A stretch of DNA of 54,523 nt, from positions 1 to 54,523 of the forward strand of contig JAILEY010000026.1 in assembly GCA_024687165.1 (NCBI GenBank), written 5' to 3'. The translations under genes and the position numbers were made by a program. This DNA is from Treponema sp. (GTDB lineage: Bacteria; Spirochaetota; Spirochaetia; Treponematales; Treponemataceae). Below the pieces are notes generated by a model. It was not told the DNA's origin, ran no database searches, and was given only the letters and a program-made list of their open reading frames with translations. Position 1 is the first letter of the stretch; every line of letters begins with the position of its first letter. Below, piece after piece: positions 7,680 to 16,684 of this stretch.

Positions 7680-8168
7680 TTACTCATCATCGTCATCAGA
7701 AGAATCTTTGCTGTATTTCTTTTCAATTTTCTTTACTTTCTTCTGAACCTTCTTGATTACGCTTTCTTTAAGTTTGTGATCACCGTTATATTTTTCTATT
7801 TCACCGTTAAGTTCTGCGTTCTGAATTGAGCGAGCTTCATAGTTATCATTTCTATACTGATAAATATAATTCTTTTCTGCTTCTGCAGCTGCTGTGTTGT
7901 CCAAGCTGAACATAACTGCTGTAAGAATTACTGCTACTGCTGCTACTACTGTTGCAATTGCTGTAAAGTCATTTTTTGTACCTGTTGCACGAAGGTAAAT
8001 TGCTGTTGCGAGTGCTGCAAGACCAAGAACGAATCCTATGAGTGCAAATGCACCACAGAATGCTGATACTACTGCTACAGCTGCAACTGCAAGTACTACG
8101 ATTGCACCAATTTTGCTTGTTACGAATGCTTTAATGATGCCTAAAACTTTGTTAAAAAGGTTTTCCAT
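7680..8168 (-). CDS. Small membrane protein with acidic Lys-rich tail, unknown
   Basis: This is a 162-aa protein preceded by GGAGG. Residues from about 20 to 60 and 70 to 88 form two or three Ala/Val-rich membrane segments. A soluble, Lys/Glu-rich coiled tail follows and ends in SKDSSDDDDE. There is no signal peptidase site and no recognised domain. It is a single-gene unit flanked by a terminator on one side and repeat elements on the other. The N-terminal segment of about 20 residues could be amphipathic. Confidence 0.75.
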   Translation of the reverse strand: MENLFNKVLGIIKAFVTSKIGAIVVLAVAAVAVVSAFCGAFALIGFVLGLAALATAIYLRATGTKNDFTAIATVVAAVAVILTAVMFSLDNTAAAEAEKNYIYQYRNDNYEARSIQNAELNGEIEKYNGDHKLKESVIKKVQKKVKKIEKKYSKDSSDDDDE

Positions 8169-8277
8169 TTATAAGTTCCTCCAAAATGGTTATTAATTTT
8201 TAAGTCATATTACTCCAAAAAATTTGATTTGTAAATAAAAAAATTAGAGAAAAAAGAGATTTGTAATATCTTATAAA

Positions 8278-8430
8278 AAAAATTGGCTCCCAGTCGTCTT
8301 GCGTGTAGCGAGACCGATGCTGTCGCAACTATATGCTGTTTGTTGTAAAGGAACTATTTACTTTGTCGCTTCGCGACAACAACAAACAGAATATTTTCGC
8401 TCCACTCAATACTCCTTCGCGCCAATTTTT
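8278..8430 (-). repeat. Dispersed palindromic element A, copy 2
   Basis: This is a complete reverse-orientation copy. Outer arms AAAAATTGGC/GCCAATTTTT are perfect. Read on the minus strand, the inner stem is CTGTTTGTTGT/ACAACAAACAG, also perfect; its innermost pair has switched from C:G to T:A relative to copies 1 and 5. The enclosed hairpin is GTCGC-GAA-GCGAC. Open frames crossing this copy are repeat-derived and not considered genes. Confidence 0.85.
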
Positions 8431-8433
8431 CAG

Positions 8434-8490
8434 CTTGAAATTCCATTTTCATTGATTTCTGAGATTTTTTTACAATTCATCATTTACCAT
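8434..8490 (+). repeat. Diverged half-copy of element B
   Basis: The segment from CTTGAAATTCC to AATTCATCATTTA matches the right half of element B (5950-6001) at most positions, including the core CATTGATTTCTGAG. The left half of the hairpin is missing; its place is taken by element A copy 2. This indicates that the elements recombine or insert into one another. Confidence 0.5.
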
Positions 8491-8496
8491 TCAAAT

Positions 8497-8679
8497 AAAA
8501 AATGTGCTGGCGCGAAGAATAGTAGTTTGAGGTTAAATGCAAAATCTGATTTGTGGGACGCAGGGGAAAAATTAAGGAGGGTTCCCTATGGGAAGTTACC
8601 TTGATTTTTCCCCGTTGCTGGGACCCGCAAATCAGATTTTTTTTATTACTCGAAACGACTGGGAGATAGCACATTTTTT
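8497..8679. repeat. Long-hairpin element C with element-A-like ends
   Basis: Outer arms AAAAAATGTGCT (8497-8508) and AGCACATTTTTT (8668-8679) are perfect. Just inside lie GGCGCGAAG and CGACTGGGAG, the terminal motifs of element A. Within is a long hairpin: AAAATCTGATTTG/CAAATCAGATTTT (13 bp, 8541-8553 and 8628-8640), then GGGGAAAAATTAAGG/CCTTGATTTTTCCCC with one wobble, then TTCCC-TAT-GGGAA. The right arm recurs at 11058-11074 as a 17-bp identity. Confidence 0.8.
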
Positions 8680-8689
8680 TATCCACTAG
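8588..8689 (+). CDS. Possible 33-aa micro-ORF inside element C
   Basis: A perfect AAGGAGG (8574-8580) lies 7 bp before ATG 8588, the best Shine-Dalgarno spacing in the region. The frame starts MGSYLDFSPLLGPANQ and stops at TAG 8687-8689. Both signals sit in the apical part of the element C hairpin, so translation would depend on folding. The second half of the peptide follows the repeat's palindromic arms, which argues against a selected protein. It may instead be chance or a regulatory leader peptide. Confidence 0.2.
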   Translation: MGSYLDFSPLLGPANQIFFITRNDWEIAHFFIH

Positions 8690-8697
8690 TTTTTTTT

Positions 8698-8727
8698 TTG
8701 AAAATTTATTAAATTTGAATCTAATAA
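8698..8727 (+). promoter_or_regulatory. Candidate promoter of the 8760 gene
   Basis: TTGAAA (8698-8703), an 18-bp spacer and TAATAA (8722-8727). A small GCGG/CCGC hairpin follows in the leader before the GGGAG ribosome-binding site. Confidence 0.4.
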
Positions 8728-8759
8728 TGCGGTTTTCCGCTGAAATGTGGGAGAAAAAA

Positions 8760-8981
8760 ATGATCACTTTATTTGTAGGACTTTTGCTCATTGCTTTTTG
8801 TGTATTTGCATGCCTTTCAAACGGTCTTAACTGGTCTGTAGAAATCATCCGCTTTTTAAAGGGATTTGGACCATGTTTTGCTGCATTTGTAGGTCTTATA
8901 GCTGTATTCATTGGCTTTGCAGATATTAAGGACAAAAAGGAAGCAAAAAAAGAAGCTGAAAAAGAAAACGAGTCAAAATAG
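8760..8981 (+). CDS. Small two-helix membrane protein, unknown
   Basis: Start ATG 8760 is chosen because GGGAG (8749-8753) lies 6 bp upstream; the in-frame ATG at 8715 lacks such a site and would sit on the promoter. The product has 73 aa. Residues 1-20 and about 30-50 are hydrophobic membrane segments, followed by a Lys/Glu-rich tail beginning KDKKEAKKEAEKE. I recognise no family. It lies alone between element C and argS. Confidence 0.65.
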   Translation: MITLFVGLLLIAFCVFACLSNGLNWSVEIIRFLKGFGPCFAAFVGLIAVFIGFADIKDKKEAKKEAEKENESK

Positions 8982-9022
8982 AATTTCAGGGCATTGAACC
9001 TGTTTTCAAATTATTTCTGATT

Positions 9023-9031
9023 TGTTATAAT
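9023..9031 (+). promoter_or_regulatory. Extended -10 promoter of argS
   Basis: TGTTATAAT gives a TGn extended -10 with consensus TATAAT (9026-9031); no clear -35 box is seen. The leader of about 25 bases carries AAGGAA before the ATG at 9062. Confidence 0.55.
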
Positions 9032-9061
9032 CCACCTGAATTTTTTATTAAGGAATGAATT

Positions 9062-10894
9062 ATGGCAGATCAGAAAACACTTTTTCAGAACATTGTTGTA
9101 GAGGCTGTTAAAATCTATGCACAGGAAAAATCGCTTACAGTTGAATGTGATATAGAAAAAACTGTACGCGTTGAAAATCCGCCGAAACCGGAAATGGGAG
9201 ATCTTGGTGTTCCAATGTTCCCGTTTGCAAAATCATTCCGTGCAGTTCCACCTGCAATCGCCTCTGAAGTTGCAGCAATAATCAACAGGAATAAACCTTC
9301 TCTTGGTGAAGTAGTTCCTGTAGGTCCATATGTTAACATCAAGCTGAATAAGGCTGATGCTTCTTCAAAAATCTTAAAATCAATCGTAGAACAGAAAGAA
9401 CTTTACGGCTCTCTTAATGCAGAGGGAAAAAAGCCTCTTGAAGGCCGTAAGGTTATGATTGAATTCTCTTCTCCAAATACAAACAAGCCGCTTCATCTTG
9501 GACACATGAGAAATGACGCTCTTGGTGAAAGTGTAAGCCGCATTCTTAAAAAAGCAGGTGCTGAAGTTTTTAAGGTAGATCTTATCAATAACCGCGGAAT
9601 CCATATCTGTAAATCAATGCTTGCATATAAGCTCTTTCATGAAGCTAACGGCGACACACCACAGTCTCTTGGAATTAAAGGCGATCATTTTGTAGGTCAG
9701 TGTTATGTTGAATTTGACCAGTATCTTAAAGGTTCAAAAGACGGAACAAAGCCTGCACATCCTGAAGCTCAGACAATGGCAGAAGAAATGCTTATCAAGT
9801 GGGAAGCAGGGGATGAAGAAATCCGTAAGCTCTGGAAAATGATGAACGACTGGACTTTAGACGGTGTAAAGGAAACTTACAAGCGCACTGGAATCGAGTT
9901 TGATAAATTCTATTTTGAAAGCGAAACTTATCTTAAGGGAAAAGATGAAATTCTTAAGGGGCTTGAAAAAGGCGTATTCTTTAAGGCTGAAGACGGCTCT
10001 GTTAGAATCGATGTAACTGATGTTGTTGGAAAAGGAAAGGATGAAGATAATCATGAAAAAGTTCTTCTTCGCAAAGACGGAACTTCAGTTTACATTACAC
10101 AGGATATCGGTACTGCAATCAGCCGCCACGATGACTGGCCTTTCAACGAACTGATTTATGTTGTTGCAAGCGAGCAGAATTATCACTTTAAGATTTTGTT
10201 CCATATTCTCAAAAAGCTCGGTTTTGACTGGACAGATAAACTTCATCACTTAAGCTATGGTCTTGTAAATCTTCCTTCTGGACGAATGAAGAGCCGTGAG
10301 GGAACTGTTGTTGATGCAGATGATCTTATTGATAATCTTCATGCAGAGGCTCTTAAGGCAATTCAGGAACGTGAGCGTGACAGTGAACTTAATGCAGATG
10401 AAGTTGCAGAAAAAGTTGCTCTTTCAGCATTGCATTATTATCTGCTTAATGTTGCACCTGTTAAGGATATGCTCTTTAATCCTGAAGAATCGCTGAGCTT
10501 TAACGGAAATACAGGTCCTTATCTTCAGTATATGGGTGCCCGCATTGCATCGATTTTAAGAAAGGCTGCAGAAAGCGGACTTACTCCAGATTCAAGTGAT
10601 GAGGCACTTTCTCTTCTTGGTCATGAAAGTGAATGGGCTCTTATCAAGGAGCTTCAGAAATTCCCTTCAGTTGTAGAACGTGCTGCAAATGATCTTGATC
10701 CAAGCCCTGTGTGTATTTACATCTATGACGTAAGCAAGAGCTTCAGCGCATTCTACAGAGACTGCCCGATTGTTGGTGCTGCAAAAGACAACGAAAAACT
10801 TGCAAAAGCACGTCTTTGTCTTGCAGAATGTACACTCACAGTTCTTAAAAGTGCCATGAATCTTGTTCTTGTTCCTTACCTGGATAGAATGTAA
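9062..10894 (+). CDS. argS: Arginyl-tRNA synthetase
   Basis: This 610-aa class I synthetase charges tRNA-Arg. The N-terminal tRNA-recognition domain occupies about residues 1-115. The HIGH motif is FSSPNTNKPLHLGHMR (about 134-149) and the KMSK-like loop is SGRMKSREGTVV (about 405-416). The canonical first Lys is replaced by Arg, as is common in ArgRS. The C-terminal anticodon-binding DALR-type domain ends with PYLDRM. It has its own promoter and is followed by element A copy 3 rather than a simple terminator. A tRNA-Arg(CCT) gene is also present at 30921. Confidence 0.97.
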   Translation: MADQKTLFQNIVVEAVKIYAQEKSLTVECDIEKTVRVENPPKPEMGDLGVPMFPFAKSFRAVPPAIASEVAAIINRNKPSLGEVVPVGPYVNIKLNKADASSKILKSIVEQKELYGSLNAEGKKPLEGRKVMIEFSSPNTNKPLHLGHMRNDALGESVSRILKKAGAEVFKVDLINNRGIHICKSMLAYKLFHEANGDTPQSLGIKGDHFVGQCYVEFDQYLKGSKDGTKPAHPEAQTMAEEMLIKWEAGDEEIRKLWKMMNDWTLDGVKETYKRTGIEFDKFYFESETYLKGKDEILKGLEKGVFFKAEDGSVRIDVTDVVGKGKDEDNHEKVLLRKDGTSVYITQDIGTAISRHDDWPFNELIYVVASEQNYHFKILFHILKKLGFDWTDKLHHLSYGLVNLPSGRMKSREGTVVDADDLIDNLHAEALKAIQERERDSELNADEVAEKVALSALHYYLLNVAPVKDMLFNPEESLSFNGNTGPYLQYMGARIASILRKAAESGLTPDSSDEALSLLGHESEWALIKELQKFPSVVERAANDLDPSPVCIYIYDVSKSFSAFYRDCPIVGAAKDNEKLAKARLCLAECTLTVLKSAMNLVLVPYLDRM

Positions 10895-10922
10895 TTTTAT
10901 TAGTTTCTTTTGTAAAAATAAT

Positions 10923-11074
10923 AAAATTGGCTCCCAGTCGTCTTGCGTGTAGCAAAACCGATGCTGTCGCATTTATATACTGTTTGTTGTAAAGAAACTA
11001 TTTACTTTGTCGCTTCGCGACAACAACAAACAGAATATTTTCTTTATCTTTTACCAAGACCCGCAAATCAGATT
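10923..11074 (-). repeat. Element A copy 3 (truncated) joined to an element C arm
   Basis: A reverse-orientation element A runs from AAAATTGGC (10923-10931) to about 11042. It includes CTGTTTGTTGT/ACAACAAACAG and GTCGC-GAA-GCGAC, but its far terminal arm is missing. Instead, GACCCGCAAATCAGATT (11058-11074) follows, a 17-bp exact match to the right arm of element C at 8622-8638. The copy is therefore a mosaic. Confidence 0.75.
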
Positions 11075-11147
11075 CTTTTTTTATTTATTGTTTTTTCTAA
11101 TTTAAAAATTAATATTCAATCGAAATAATGTATTTTTATGCAGAATA

Positions 11148-11176
11148 TTGCATAAGAATACATAAATTTGTATAAT
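11148..11176 (+). promoter_or_regulatory. Promoter of gltA
   Basis: TTGCAT (11148-11153), exactly 17 bp, and TATAAT (11171-11176). The leader to ATG 11215 would be about 32 bases. Confidence 0.7.
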
Positions 11177-11214
11177 TTCTAAACTTAAAAATAAAATTAC
11201 GGGCGGTGTGTCTT

Positions 11215-12588
11215 ATGGAACCAGTTGATATTTCTAAAAATGATGAATTGATCAGAAAGCTTACAGGCATAGCTCAGCAGGGAGATACTCCCATTGATCC
11301 GGCTCTCTATCAGAAATATGATGTAAAACGCGGACTTCGTTATGCAGACGGAAGAGGCGTTCTTGTTGGACTTACCCGTATTGGTGATGTAGTCGGCTAT
11401 GAAATTGATGAAAACTCAAATAAAATTGCAGTTCCGGGAAAATTGATTTACCGCGGATACAGCGTTGATGATATCGTTCACGATGCAGAAAAAAATCATC
11501 AGTTTGCATATGAACAGTGTGTTTATCTTCTGCTTTTCGGTGAACTCCCAAACAAACAGGAACTCGATGAATTTACAGCACTTCTCGGATCTTTAAGAGC
11601 TCTTCCTCCAAACTTTACTGAAGACATGATTATGAAAGCTCCTTCATGCGATATTATGAATAAAATTGCACGCGGAGTTCTTGCTTCTTATTCATACGAC
11701 AGAGACCCGGAAAACAGAAGCCCTGAAAATATTCTACGCCAGTGTCTTGAGCTTATTTCACGCTTTTCTACACTTGCAGCATACGGCTATCAGGCAAAAA
11801 GAAGATATTATGATGAAAAGAGTATGTACATTCATAATCCTGCACCAAATTTGAGTACTGCAGAAAACTTCCTCAGATTGATCAGAAGCGACAAATCATA
11901 TACTCGTCTTGAAGCAGAAATACTTGACCTTGCACTTGTCCTTCATGCAGATCACGGTGGAGGAAACAATTCAACTTTGACTGTTCATGTTGTTTCTTCT
12001 GCAGATACAGATACTTATTCAGCAATTGCGGCTGCAGTTGGATCTCTTAAAGGTCGTCGTCATGGTGGAGCAAATATCCGCGTAATGGAAATGATGGCTG
12101 ATATCAAGGCAAATGTTAAAGATTGGTCTAATGAAAATGAAGTTCGCGCATATCTTGAAAAAATCGCCAGAAAAGAAGCATTTGACAGAACAGGTTTGAT
12201 TTACGGTCAGGGACATGCAGTTTATACAATCAGTGATCCACGCTGTATTCTTCTTCGCGATAAGGCAGAAAGTCTTGCAAAAGAAAAGGGCTGCATGGAA
12301 GAATTCAATCTTTATAAGCTGATTGAAAAGATTGCACCTGGAGTTCTTATTGATCTTCACGGGGATAAAAAGAGAATCTGTGCAAACGTTGACTTCTATT
12401 CAGGCTTTGTATATTCAATGCTCAATATTCCGGTTGAACTGTATACTCCTTTGTTTGCAATCGGTCGTATTGCAGGATGGAGTGCTCACCGTATAGAAGA
12501 AATTGTTGCAGGAAAGAGAATTTATCGTCCTGCAATGAAGAATGTTATGGGTGAACGTTCTTATATCCCTATGGAAGACAGAAAATAA
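11215..12588 (+). CDS. gltA: Citrate synthase
   Basis: Translation from ATG 11215 gives 457 aa (an in-frame GTG at 11206 would add three residues). The three catalytic residues of citrate synthases are visible: His in GRRHGGAN (about residue 283), His in GQGHAVY (about 333) and Asp in NVDFYSG (about 392). LHADHGGGNNSTLTVHVVSS is the typical substrate-site segment. The N-terminus is longer than in the short bacterial forms. It condenses acetyl-CoA with oxaloacetate, probably to feed glutamate synthesis rather than a full cycle; a 2-methylcitrate preference cannot be excluded. It is a single-gene unit with a strong promoter. Confidence 0.9.
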   Translation: MEPVDISKNDELIRKLTGIAQQGDTPIDPALYQKYDVKRGLRYADGRGVLVGLTRIGDVVGYEIDENSNKIAVPGKLIYRGYSVDDIVHDAEKNHQFAYEQCVYLLLFGELPNKQELDEFTALLGSLRALPPNFTEDMIMKAPSCDIMNKIARGVLASYSYDRDPENRSPENILRQCLELISRFSTLAAYGYQAKRRYYDEKSMYIHNPAPNLSTAENFLRLIRSDKSYTRLEAEILDLALVLHADHGGGNNSTLTVHVVSSADTDTYSAIAAAVGSLKGRRHGGANIRVMEMMADIKANVKDWSNENEVRAYLEKIARKEAFDRTGLIYGQGHAVYTISDPRCILLRDKAESLAKEKGCMEEFNLYKLIEKIAPGVLIDLHGDKKRICANVDFYSGFVYSMLNIPVELYTPLFAIGRIAGWSAHRIEEIVAGKRIYRPAMKNVMGERSYIPMEDRK

Positions 12589-12689
12589 AATTCCGCTGAT
12601 TTTTTTCAAAAAAAATCTAAAATTTGTTGACGATTGAAGTTGAATTTTATTACTTTTATTGAAGATATAAGAATTACGCAGGGAACAGA

Positions 12690-13319
12690 ATGAGTAAAGA
12701 AGAAAACAAAAAAGCAGAAGATGAAGAAGTTCAGAACGCAGAAGTAAAAGAATCAGCAGAAGCAACTGAAGTTGCAGAAAAAGCAGAAGCTCCTGAGGGT
12801 GAAGCTGGTGCTGAATCAGCAGAAGCGGAAAGTACTGAACCAAAGTCTGAACTTGAGCTTGCACAGGAAAAAATTGCACAGCTTGAAGCAGAAAATGCAG
12901 ATCTTAAAAATCAGGTTTTGCGTCGTGCTGCTGACTTTGACAACTATAGAAAGCGTTCAATTCAGGAAAAACAGGATGCCTTTGATTATGCAAACACAAA
13001 TCTCCTGAAGGATCTTCTGGACAGTCTGGACAACTTTGACAGAACAATTGAAGCTGCTGCAACTGCAACAGATCCAAAGGCAATTGCAGATGGTGTTGCA
13101 ATGATCAACAAGAACCTTATAAGCATGCTTGAAAACAAGTACAATCTTGTTTCATTTGGTGCTGAAGGGGATGCATTTGATCCTGATATTCATGAAGCAA
13201 TCGGATCTTCACAGGATGATGTTGCAGAACCTGTACTTAAGGTAGTTTACCTTAAGGGATATAAATTGAAGGATCGTGTAATCCGCCATGCAAAAGTCAT
13301 GGTTTCGATGCCTAAATAA
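12690..13319 (+). CDS. grpE: GrpE nucleotide-exchange factor
   Basis: This 209-aa protein begins with an acidic, low-complexity tail (about residues 1-60, Glu/Ala-rich), then a coiled coil (LELAQEKIAQLEAENADLKN). The GrpE signature follows (AADFDNYRKRSIQEKQD, NLLKDLLDSLDNFDRTIE), and the beta domain ends with VIRHAKVMVSMPK. It releases ADP from DnaK. It opens the grpE-dnaK-dnaJ cluster. No CIRCE element (TTAGCACTC-N9-GAGTGCTAA) is seen upstream, and no hrcA precedes it, so heat-shock control must work differently. Confidence 0.95.
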   Translation: MSKEENKKAEDEEVQNAEVKESAEATEVAEKAEAPEGEAGAESAEAESTEPKSELELAQEKIAQLEAENADLKNQVLRRAADFDNYRKRSIQEKQDAFDYANTNLLKDLLDSLDNFDRTIEAAATATDPKAIADGVAMINKNLISMLENKYNLVSFGAEGDAFDPDIHEAIGSSQDDVAEPVLKVVYLKGYKLKDRVIRHAKVMVSMPK

Positions 13320-13384
13320 GTAATATTTTATGTATGTCGTTGTCTTTATCAGGCATAAGCACACATTAGCAAGAGGTTAATATT

Positions 13385-15331
13385 ATGGGAAAAATTATTG
13401 GAATTGACTTGGGAACAACAAACTCATGTGTATCAGTTATGGAAAACGGTCAGCCGGTCGTTATCCAGAACTCAGAAGGTGGACGTACAACTCCATCAAT
13501 CGTTGGTTTCACTGCAAAAGGTGATCGTATTGTTGGTCTTCCTGCAAAGAACCAGATGGTAACTAACCCAAAGAACACCGTTTATTCTATCAAGCGTTTT
13601 ATCGGTATGTCATTCTCTGAACTTGCCGGTGAAGCAAAGATGGTTCCTTATACAGTTAAGGACAATGGATCAGATATCCGCGTTGAAATTTCACAGAACG
13701 GAACAAATAAAGAATACTCACCACAGGAAATCTCAGCATTCATCCTTCAGAAGATGAAGAAGACTGCAGAAGATTATCTTGGAGAACCAGTTACAGAAGC
13801 TGTTATTACAGTTCCTGCTTACTTTAACGACTCTCAGCGTCAGGCTACAAAGGATGCAGGTAAAATCGCAGGTCTTGATGTAAAGAGAATCATCAACGAA
13901 CCAACAGCTGCTTCCCTTGCTTTCGGTTTTGATAAAGACCAGAAATCAGACAAGAAAATTGCCGTATACGACCTTGGTGGTGGTACATTCGATATTTCTA
14001 TTCTTGAACTCGGTGACGGTGTTTTTGAAGTACTTTCTACAAACGGTAATACACACCTCGGTGGAGACGACTGGGACCGTGTAATCGTTAACTGGCTCAT
14101 CAGCGAATTTAAGAATGAAACGGGAATTGATCTTTCTGGAGATCCAATGGCTCTTCAGCGTCTTCGTGATGAAGCAGAAAAAGCAAAGATCAGCCTTTCA
14201 AATCAGACAACTGTTGATATCAACCTTCCATTTATTACTGCTGATGCAACAGGTCCAAAGCACTTGCAGAAGACTCTTACACGCGCACAGTTTGAACAGA
14301 TGACAGATCACTTGTTTGAAGCTACACGTGAACCATGTATGAAGGCTATGAAGGATGCTGATATTACTCCTGATAAGATTGATGAAGTTCTCCTTGTTGG
14401 TGGATCTTCACGTATGCCAAAAGTACAGGAAATCGTAAAATCAATCTTCGGAAAAGAAGGATCTAAGGGAGTTAACCCGGATGAAGCAGTTGCAATCGGT
14501 GCTGCAATTCAGGGTGGTGTTCTTACTGGTGATGTTAAGGACCTCCTTCTTCTTGATGTTACTCCTCTTTCACTCGGTATTGAAACAATGGGTGGTGTAT
14601 TTACACGCCTTATCGACAGAAATACAACTATTCCTTGTCACAAGAGCCAGATCTTCTCTACAGCCGCTGATAATCAGCCTGCAGTAAGCATCCATGTTCT
14701 TCAGGGTGAACGTGAAATGGCTGCACAGAACCGTACACTTGGAAACTTTGACCTTGTAGGTATTCCACCTGCACCACGCGGTGTTCCACAGATTGAAGTT
14801 TCATTTGATATTGACCAGAACGGTATCGTAAGCGTTAAGGCTGTTGATAAGGGAACTGGTAAGGAACAGCAGATTCAGATTACATCTTCAAGCGGACTTT
14901 CAGAAGAAGAAATCAACCGCATGGTAAAAGATGCAGAAGCAAATGCTGCAGAAGATAAGAAGAAGCGTGAAGCAATCGATGCAAAGAATGAAGCTGACAG
15001 CCTCGTATATGCAACAGAAAAAGCTCTCAAGGATGCCGGTGATAAGGTTTCTGCAGATGACAAGACAAAGATTGAAGCTGCAATGAATGAACTTAAGGAA
15101 GCTCTTAAGGGTGACAATGTAGCAGATATCAAGGCTAAGTCTGAAGCTCTCAAACAGGCATCTTACAAGATGGCAGAAGAACTTTATAAAGCTCAGGCTG
15201 CTGCTGGTGCCGCAGGTGCAGGTGCTGGAGCAGGTCCAAATCCTGGAGCAAATGCAGGTGCAGCTGGTGGCGCTTCTGGTTTTGCAGGTGCAGATAAAGC
15301 TGACGACGCAGAATTTGAAGTTAAAAACTAA
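13385..15331 (+). CDS. dnaK: DnaK (Hsp70) chaperone
   Basis: This 648-aa Hsp70 has the ATPase domain start [17 protein letters not shown], the phosphate-2 loop [26 protein letters not shown], the linker [15 protein letters not shown] and a substrate-binding domain. A Gly/Ala-rich lid tail ends in [15 protein letters not shown] precedes the ATG at 13385. It lies 65 bp after grpE and before dnaJ. Codon use (frequent CTT, GGT, GTT and optimised endings) fits high expression. All expected functional residues are intact. Confidence 0.98.
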   Translation: MGKIIGIDLGTTNSCVSVMENGQPVVIQNSEGGRTTPSIVGFTAKGDRIVGLPAKNQMVTNPKNTVYSIKRFIGMSFSELAGEAKMVPYTVKDNGSDIRVEISQNGTNKEYSPQEISAFILQKMKKTAEDYLGEPVTEAVITVPAYFNDSQRQATKDAGKIAGLDVKRIINEPTAASLAFGFDKDQKSDKKIAVYDLGGGTFDISILELGDGVFEVLSTNGNTHLGGDDWDRVIVNWLISEFKNETGIDLSGDPMALQRLRDEAEKAKISLSNQTTVDINLPFITADATGPKHLQKTLTRAQFEQMTDHLFEATREPCMKAMKDADITPDKIDEVLLVGGSSRMPKVQEIVKSIFGKEGSKGVNPDEAVAIGAAIQGGVLTGDVKDLLLLDVTPLSLGIETMGGVFTRLIDRNTTIPCHKSQIFSTAADNQPAVSIHVLQGEREMAAQNRTLGNFDLVGIPPAPRGVPQIEVSFDIDQNGIVSVKAVDKGTGKEQQIQITSSSGLSEEEINRMVKDAEANAAEDKKKREAIDAKNEADSLVYATEKALKDAGDKVSADDKTKIEAAMNELKEALKGDNVADIKAKSEALKQASYKMAEELYKAQAAAGAAGAGAGAGPNPGANAGAAGGASGFAGADKADDAEFEVKN

Positions 15332-15387
15332 TTAAAAGCTGGTTTCAAGATTTTTTATTGTCTGAAATCGGTTTATACAATTCGGAA

Positions 15388-15421
15388 GGAGTTTCAAAAA
15401 TCGTTTGACTTTTGAAGCTCC
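15388..15421 (+). terminator. Hairpin between dnaK and dnaJ, attenuator-like
   Basis: GGAGTTTCAAAA (15388-15399) pairs with TTTTGAAGCTCC (15410-15421), 11 of 12 positions. TCTTTATTT follows, so it could end part of the dnaK transcription or stabilise the upstream message, lowering dnaJ relative to dnaK. The weak T run suggests partial termination. Confidence 0.5.
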
Positions 15422-15444
15422 GTCTTTATTTAATAGAGAAAATT

Positions 15445-16599
15445 ATGGCTGGAAAAAGAGATTATTACGAAGTTCTTGGAGTTGACAAATCTGCTGATAA
15501 AGATGCTATAAAAAAAGCTTACCGTAAGCTTGCAATGCAGTATCATCCGGACAGAAACCCGGGGGATGCGGCTGCAGCTGAAAAATTCAAGGAAGCAACA
15601 GAAGCATACGAAGTCTTGAGTGACGATCAGAAGCGTCCGCTTTATGACCAGTATGGACATGCAGGTCTTGATGGAATGGGCGGTGGAGCTGGTGGCGGTT
15701 ATAGTCATGCATTCCATGATTTTAGTGATCTCTTTGGAGGCGGCGGTTTCTCTGATATTTTTGAAAATCTTTTCGGCGGAAGTGGCTTTGGTGGCTTTGG
15801 CGGTTCAAGAAGCAGCAGAAAAAACAACAACAATGGTGCAAGTCTCCGCTATGACCTTCACATCGACTTTAAAGAAGCTGTTTACGGCTGTAAGAAAGAC
15901 ATTGTATACCGTAGAAATGAAGCTTGTCCTGAATGTCATGGTACAGGTGGTCAGCCGGGATCTTCACCAAAAACTTGTCCTACATGTCAGGGCCGTGGTC
16001 AGGTAAACAGACAGTCAGGATTCTTTGTAGTTCAGCAGACATGTCCAACTTGTCACGGAAAAGGCACAATAATCGACAAGCCTTGTAATGCATGTAAGGG
16101 TAGTGGCGTTTACGTAAAGCAGCAGGAAATCAGTATTAAGATTCCTGCAGGTTCTGATAACGGAAGAAGAATTACTCTTCATAATATGGGGGACGTAGGT
16201 ACTAACGGTGGTGCTAACGGCGATCTTATCATCATTCTTAATGTGCGTGATGACAGATTCTTTGAGCGTGATGACAGAAACAACTTGTACTGTGCAGTTC
16301 CTATAAGCATTTCTCAGGCAATTCTTGGTGCAAAAATCGATATAAAGACTCTTGACGGCAGAACAATCACTATGAAAGTTCCGGCAGGAGTTCAGCACGG
16401 TTCATTCCAGAGAATCCGCGGAGAAGGTGTTCCATATGACGACAGCGGCTCTAAGAAGGGTGATCTTTACGTTAAAATCATGATTAAAACTCCTTCTAAG
16501 CTTAACAAGCAGATGCAGCAGGCTATGGAGCAGTTCATGGAGTCTGAAAAACCAGAAACTTCACCGGATTTGATGCCTTTGTCTTCCCTTAAAGACTAG
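15445..16599 (+). CDS. dnaJ: DnaJ (Hsp40) co-chaperone
   Basis: Translation from ATG 15445 gives 384 aa starting [13 protein letters not shown]; an upstream TTG at 15412 lies in the hairpin. The J domain carries HPDRNPGD (HPD at about residue 34). A Gly/Phe-rich linker (about 70-130) precedes four CxxCxGxG zinc repeats ([40 protein letters not shown], about 157-220). C-terminal substrate domains and a short tail follow. It stimulates DnaK ATPase and binds unfolded proteins. The type I architecture is complete. Confidence 0.97.
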   Translation: MAGKRDYYEVLGVDKSADKDAIKKAYRKLAMQYHPDRNPGDAAAAEKFKEATEAYEVLSDDQKRPLYDQYGHAGLDGMGGGAGGGYSHAFHDFSDLFGGGGFSDIFENLFGGSGFGGFGGSRSSRKNNNNGASLRYDLHIDFKEAVYGCKKDIVYRRNEACPECHGTGGQPGSSPKTCPTCQGRGQVNRQSGFFVVQQTCPTCHGKGTIIDKPCNACKGSGVYVKQQEISIKIPAGSDNGRRITLHNMGDVGTNGGANGDLIIILNVRDDRFFERDDRNNLYCAVPISISQAILGAKIDIKTLDGRTITMKVPAGVQHGSFQRIRGEGVPYDDSGSKKGDLYVKIMIKTPSKLNKQMQQAMEQFMESEKPETSPDLMPLSSLKD

Positions 16600-16624
16600 A
16601 ATTCCTACTTTTATTAAAAAAAAT

Positions 16625-16678
16625 CCTCAATTTTGCCGATAGTATGATATAATATAGTCTATATTTGCAATTTTGAGG
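16625..16678 (+). promoter_or_regulatory. Extended -10 promoter within an inverted repeat
   Basis: TGATATAAT (16645-16653) is a TGn extended -10. It lies between imperfect arms CCTCAATTTTGC (16625-16636) and GCAATTTTGAGG (16667-16678), 10 of 12 paired. The right arm includes the GAGG ribosome-binding site of the 16685 gene. The arrangement fits an operator or an RNA structure controlling the phosphatase operon. Confidence 0.45.
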
Positions 16679-16684
16679 TAGAAA

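Noticed and set aside
8299..8604. 101-codon open frame on the plus strand
   Set aside because: It runs through element A copy 2 and the element C arm, has no ribosome-binding site, and its residues repeat those of frames in other element copies.
10943..11128. 61-codon open frame downstream of argS
   Set aside because: It is the same repeat-derived frame inside element A copy 3, with no ribosome-binding site.
12589..12689. CIRCE heat-shock operator before grpE
   Set aside because: No TTAGCACTC-N9-GAGTGCTAA inverted repeat is present, nor is hrcA adjacent.
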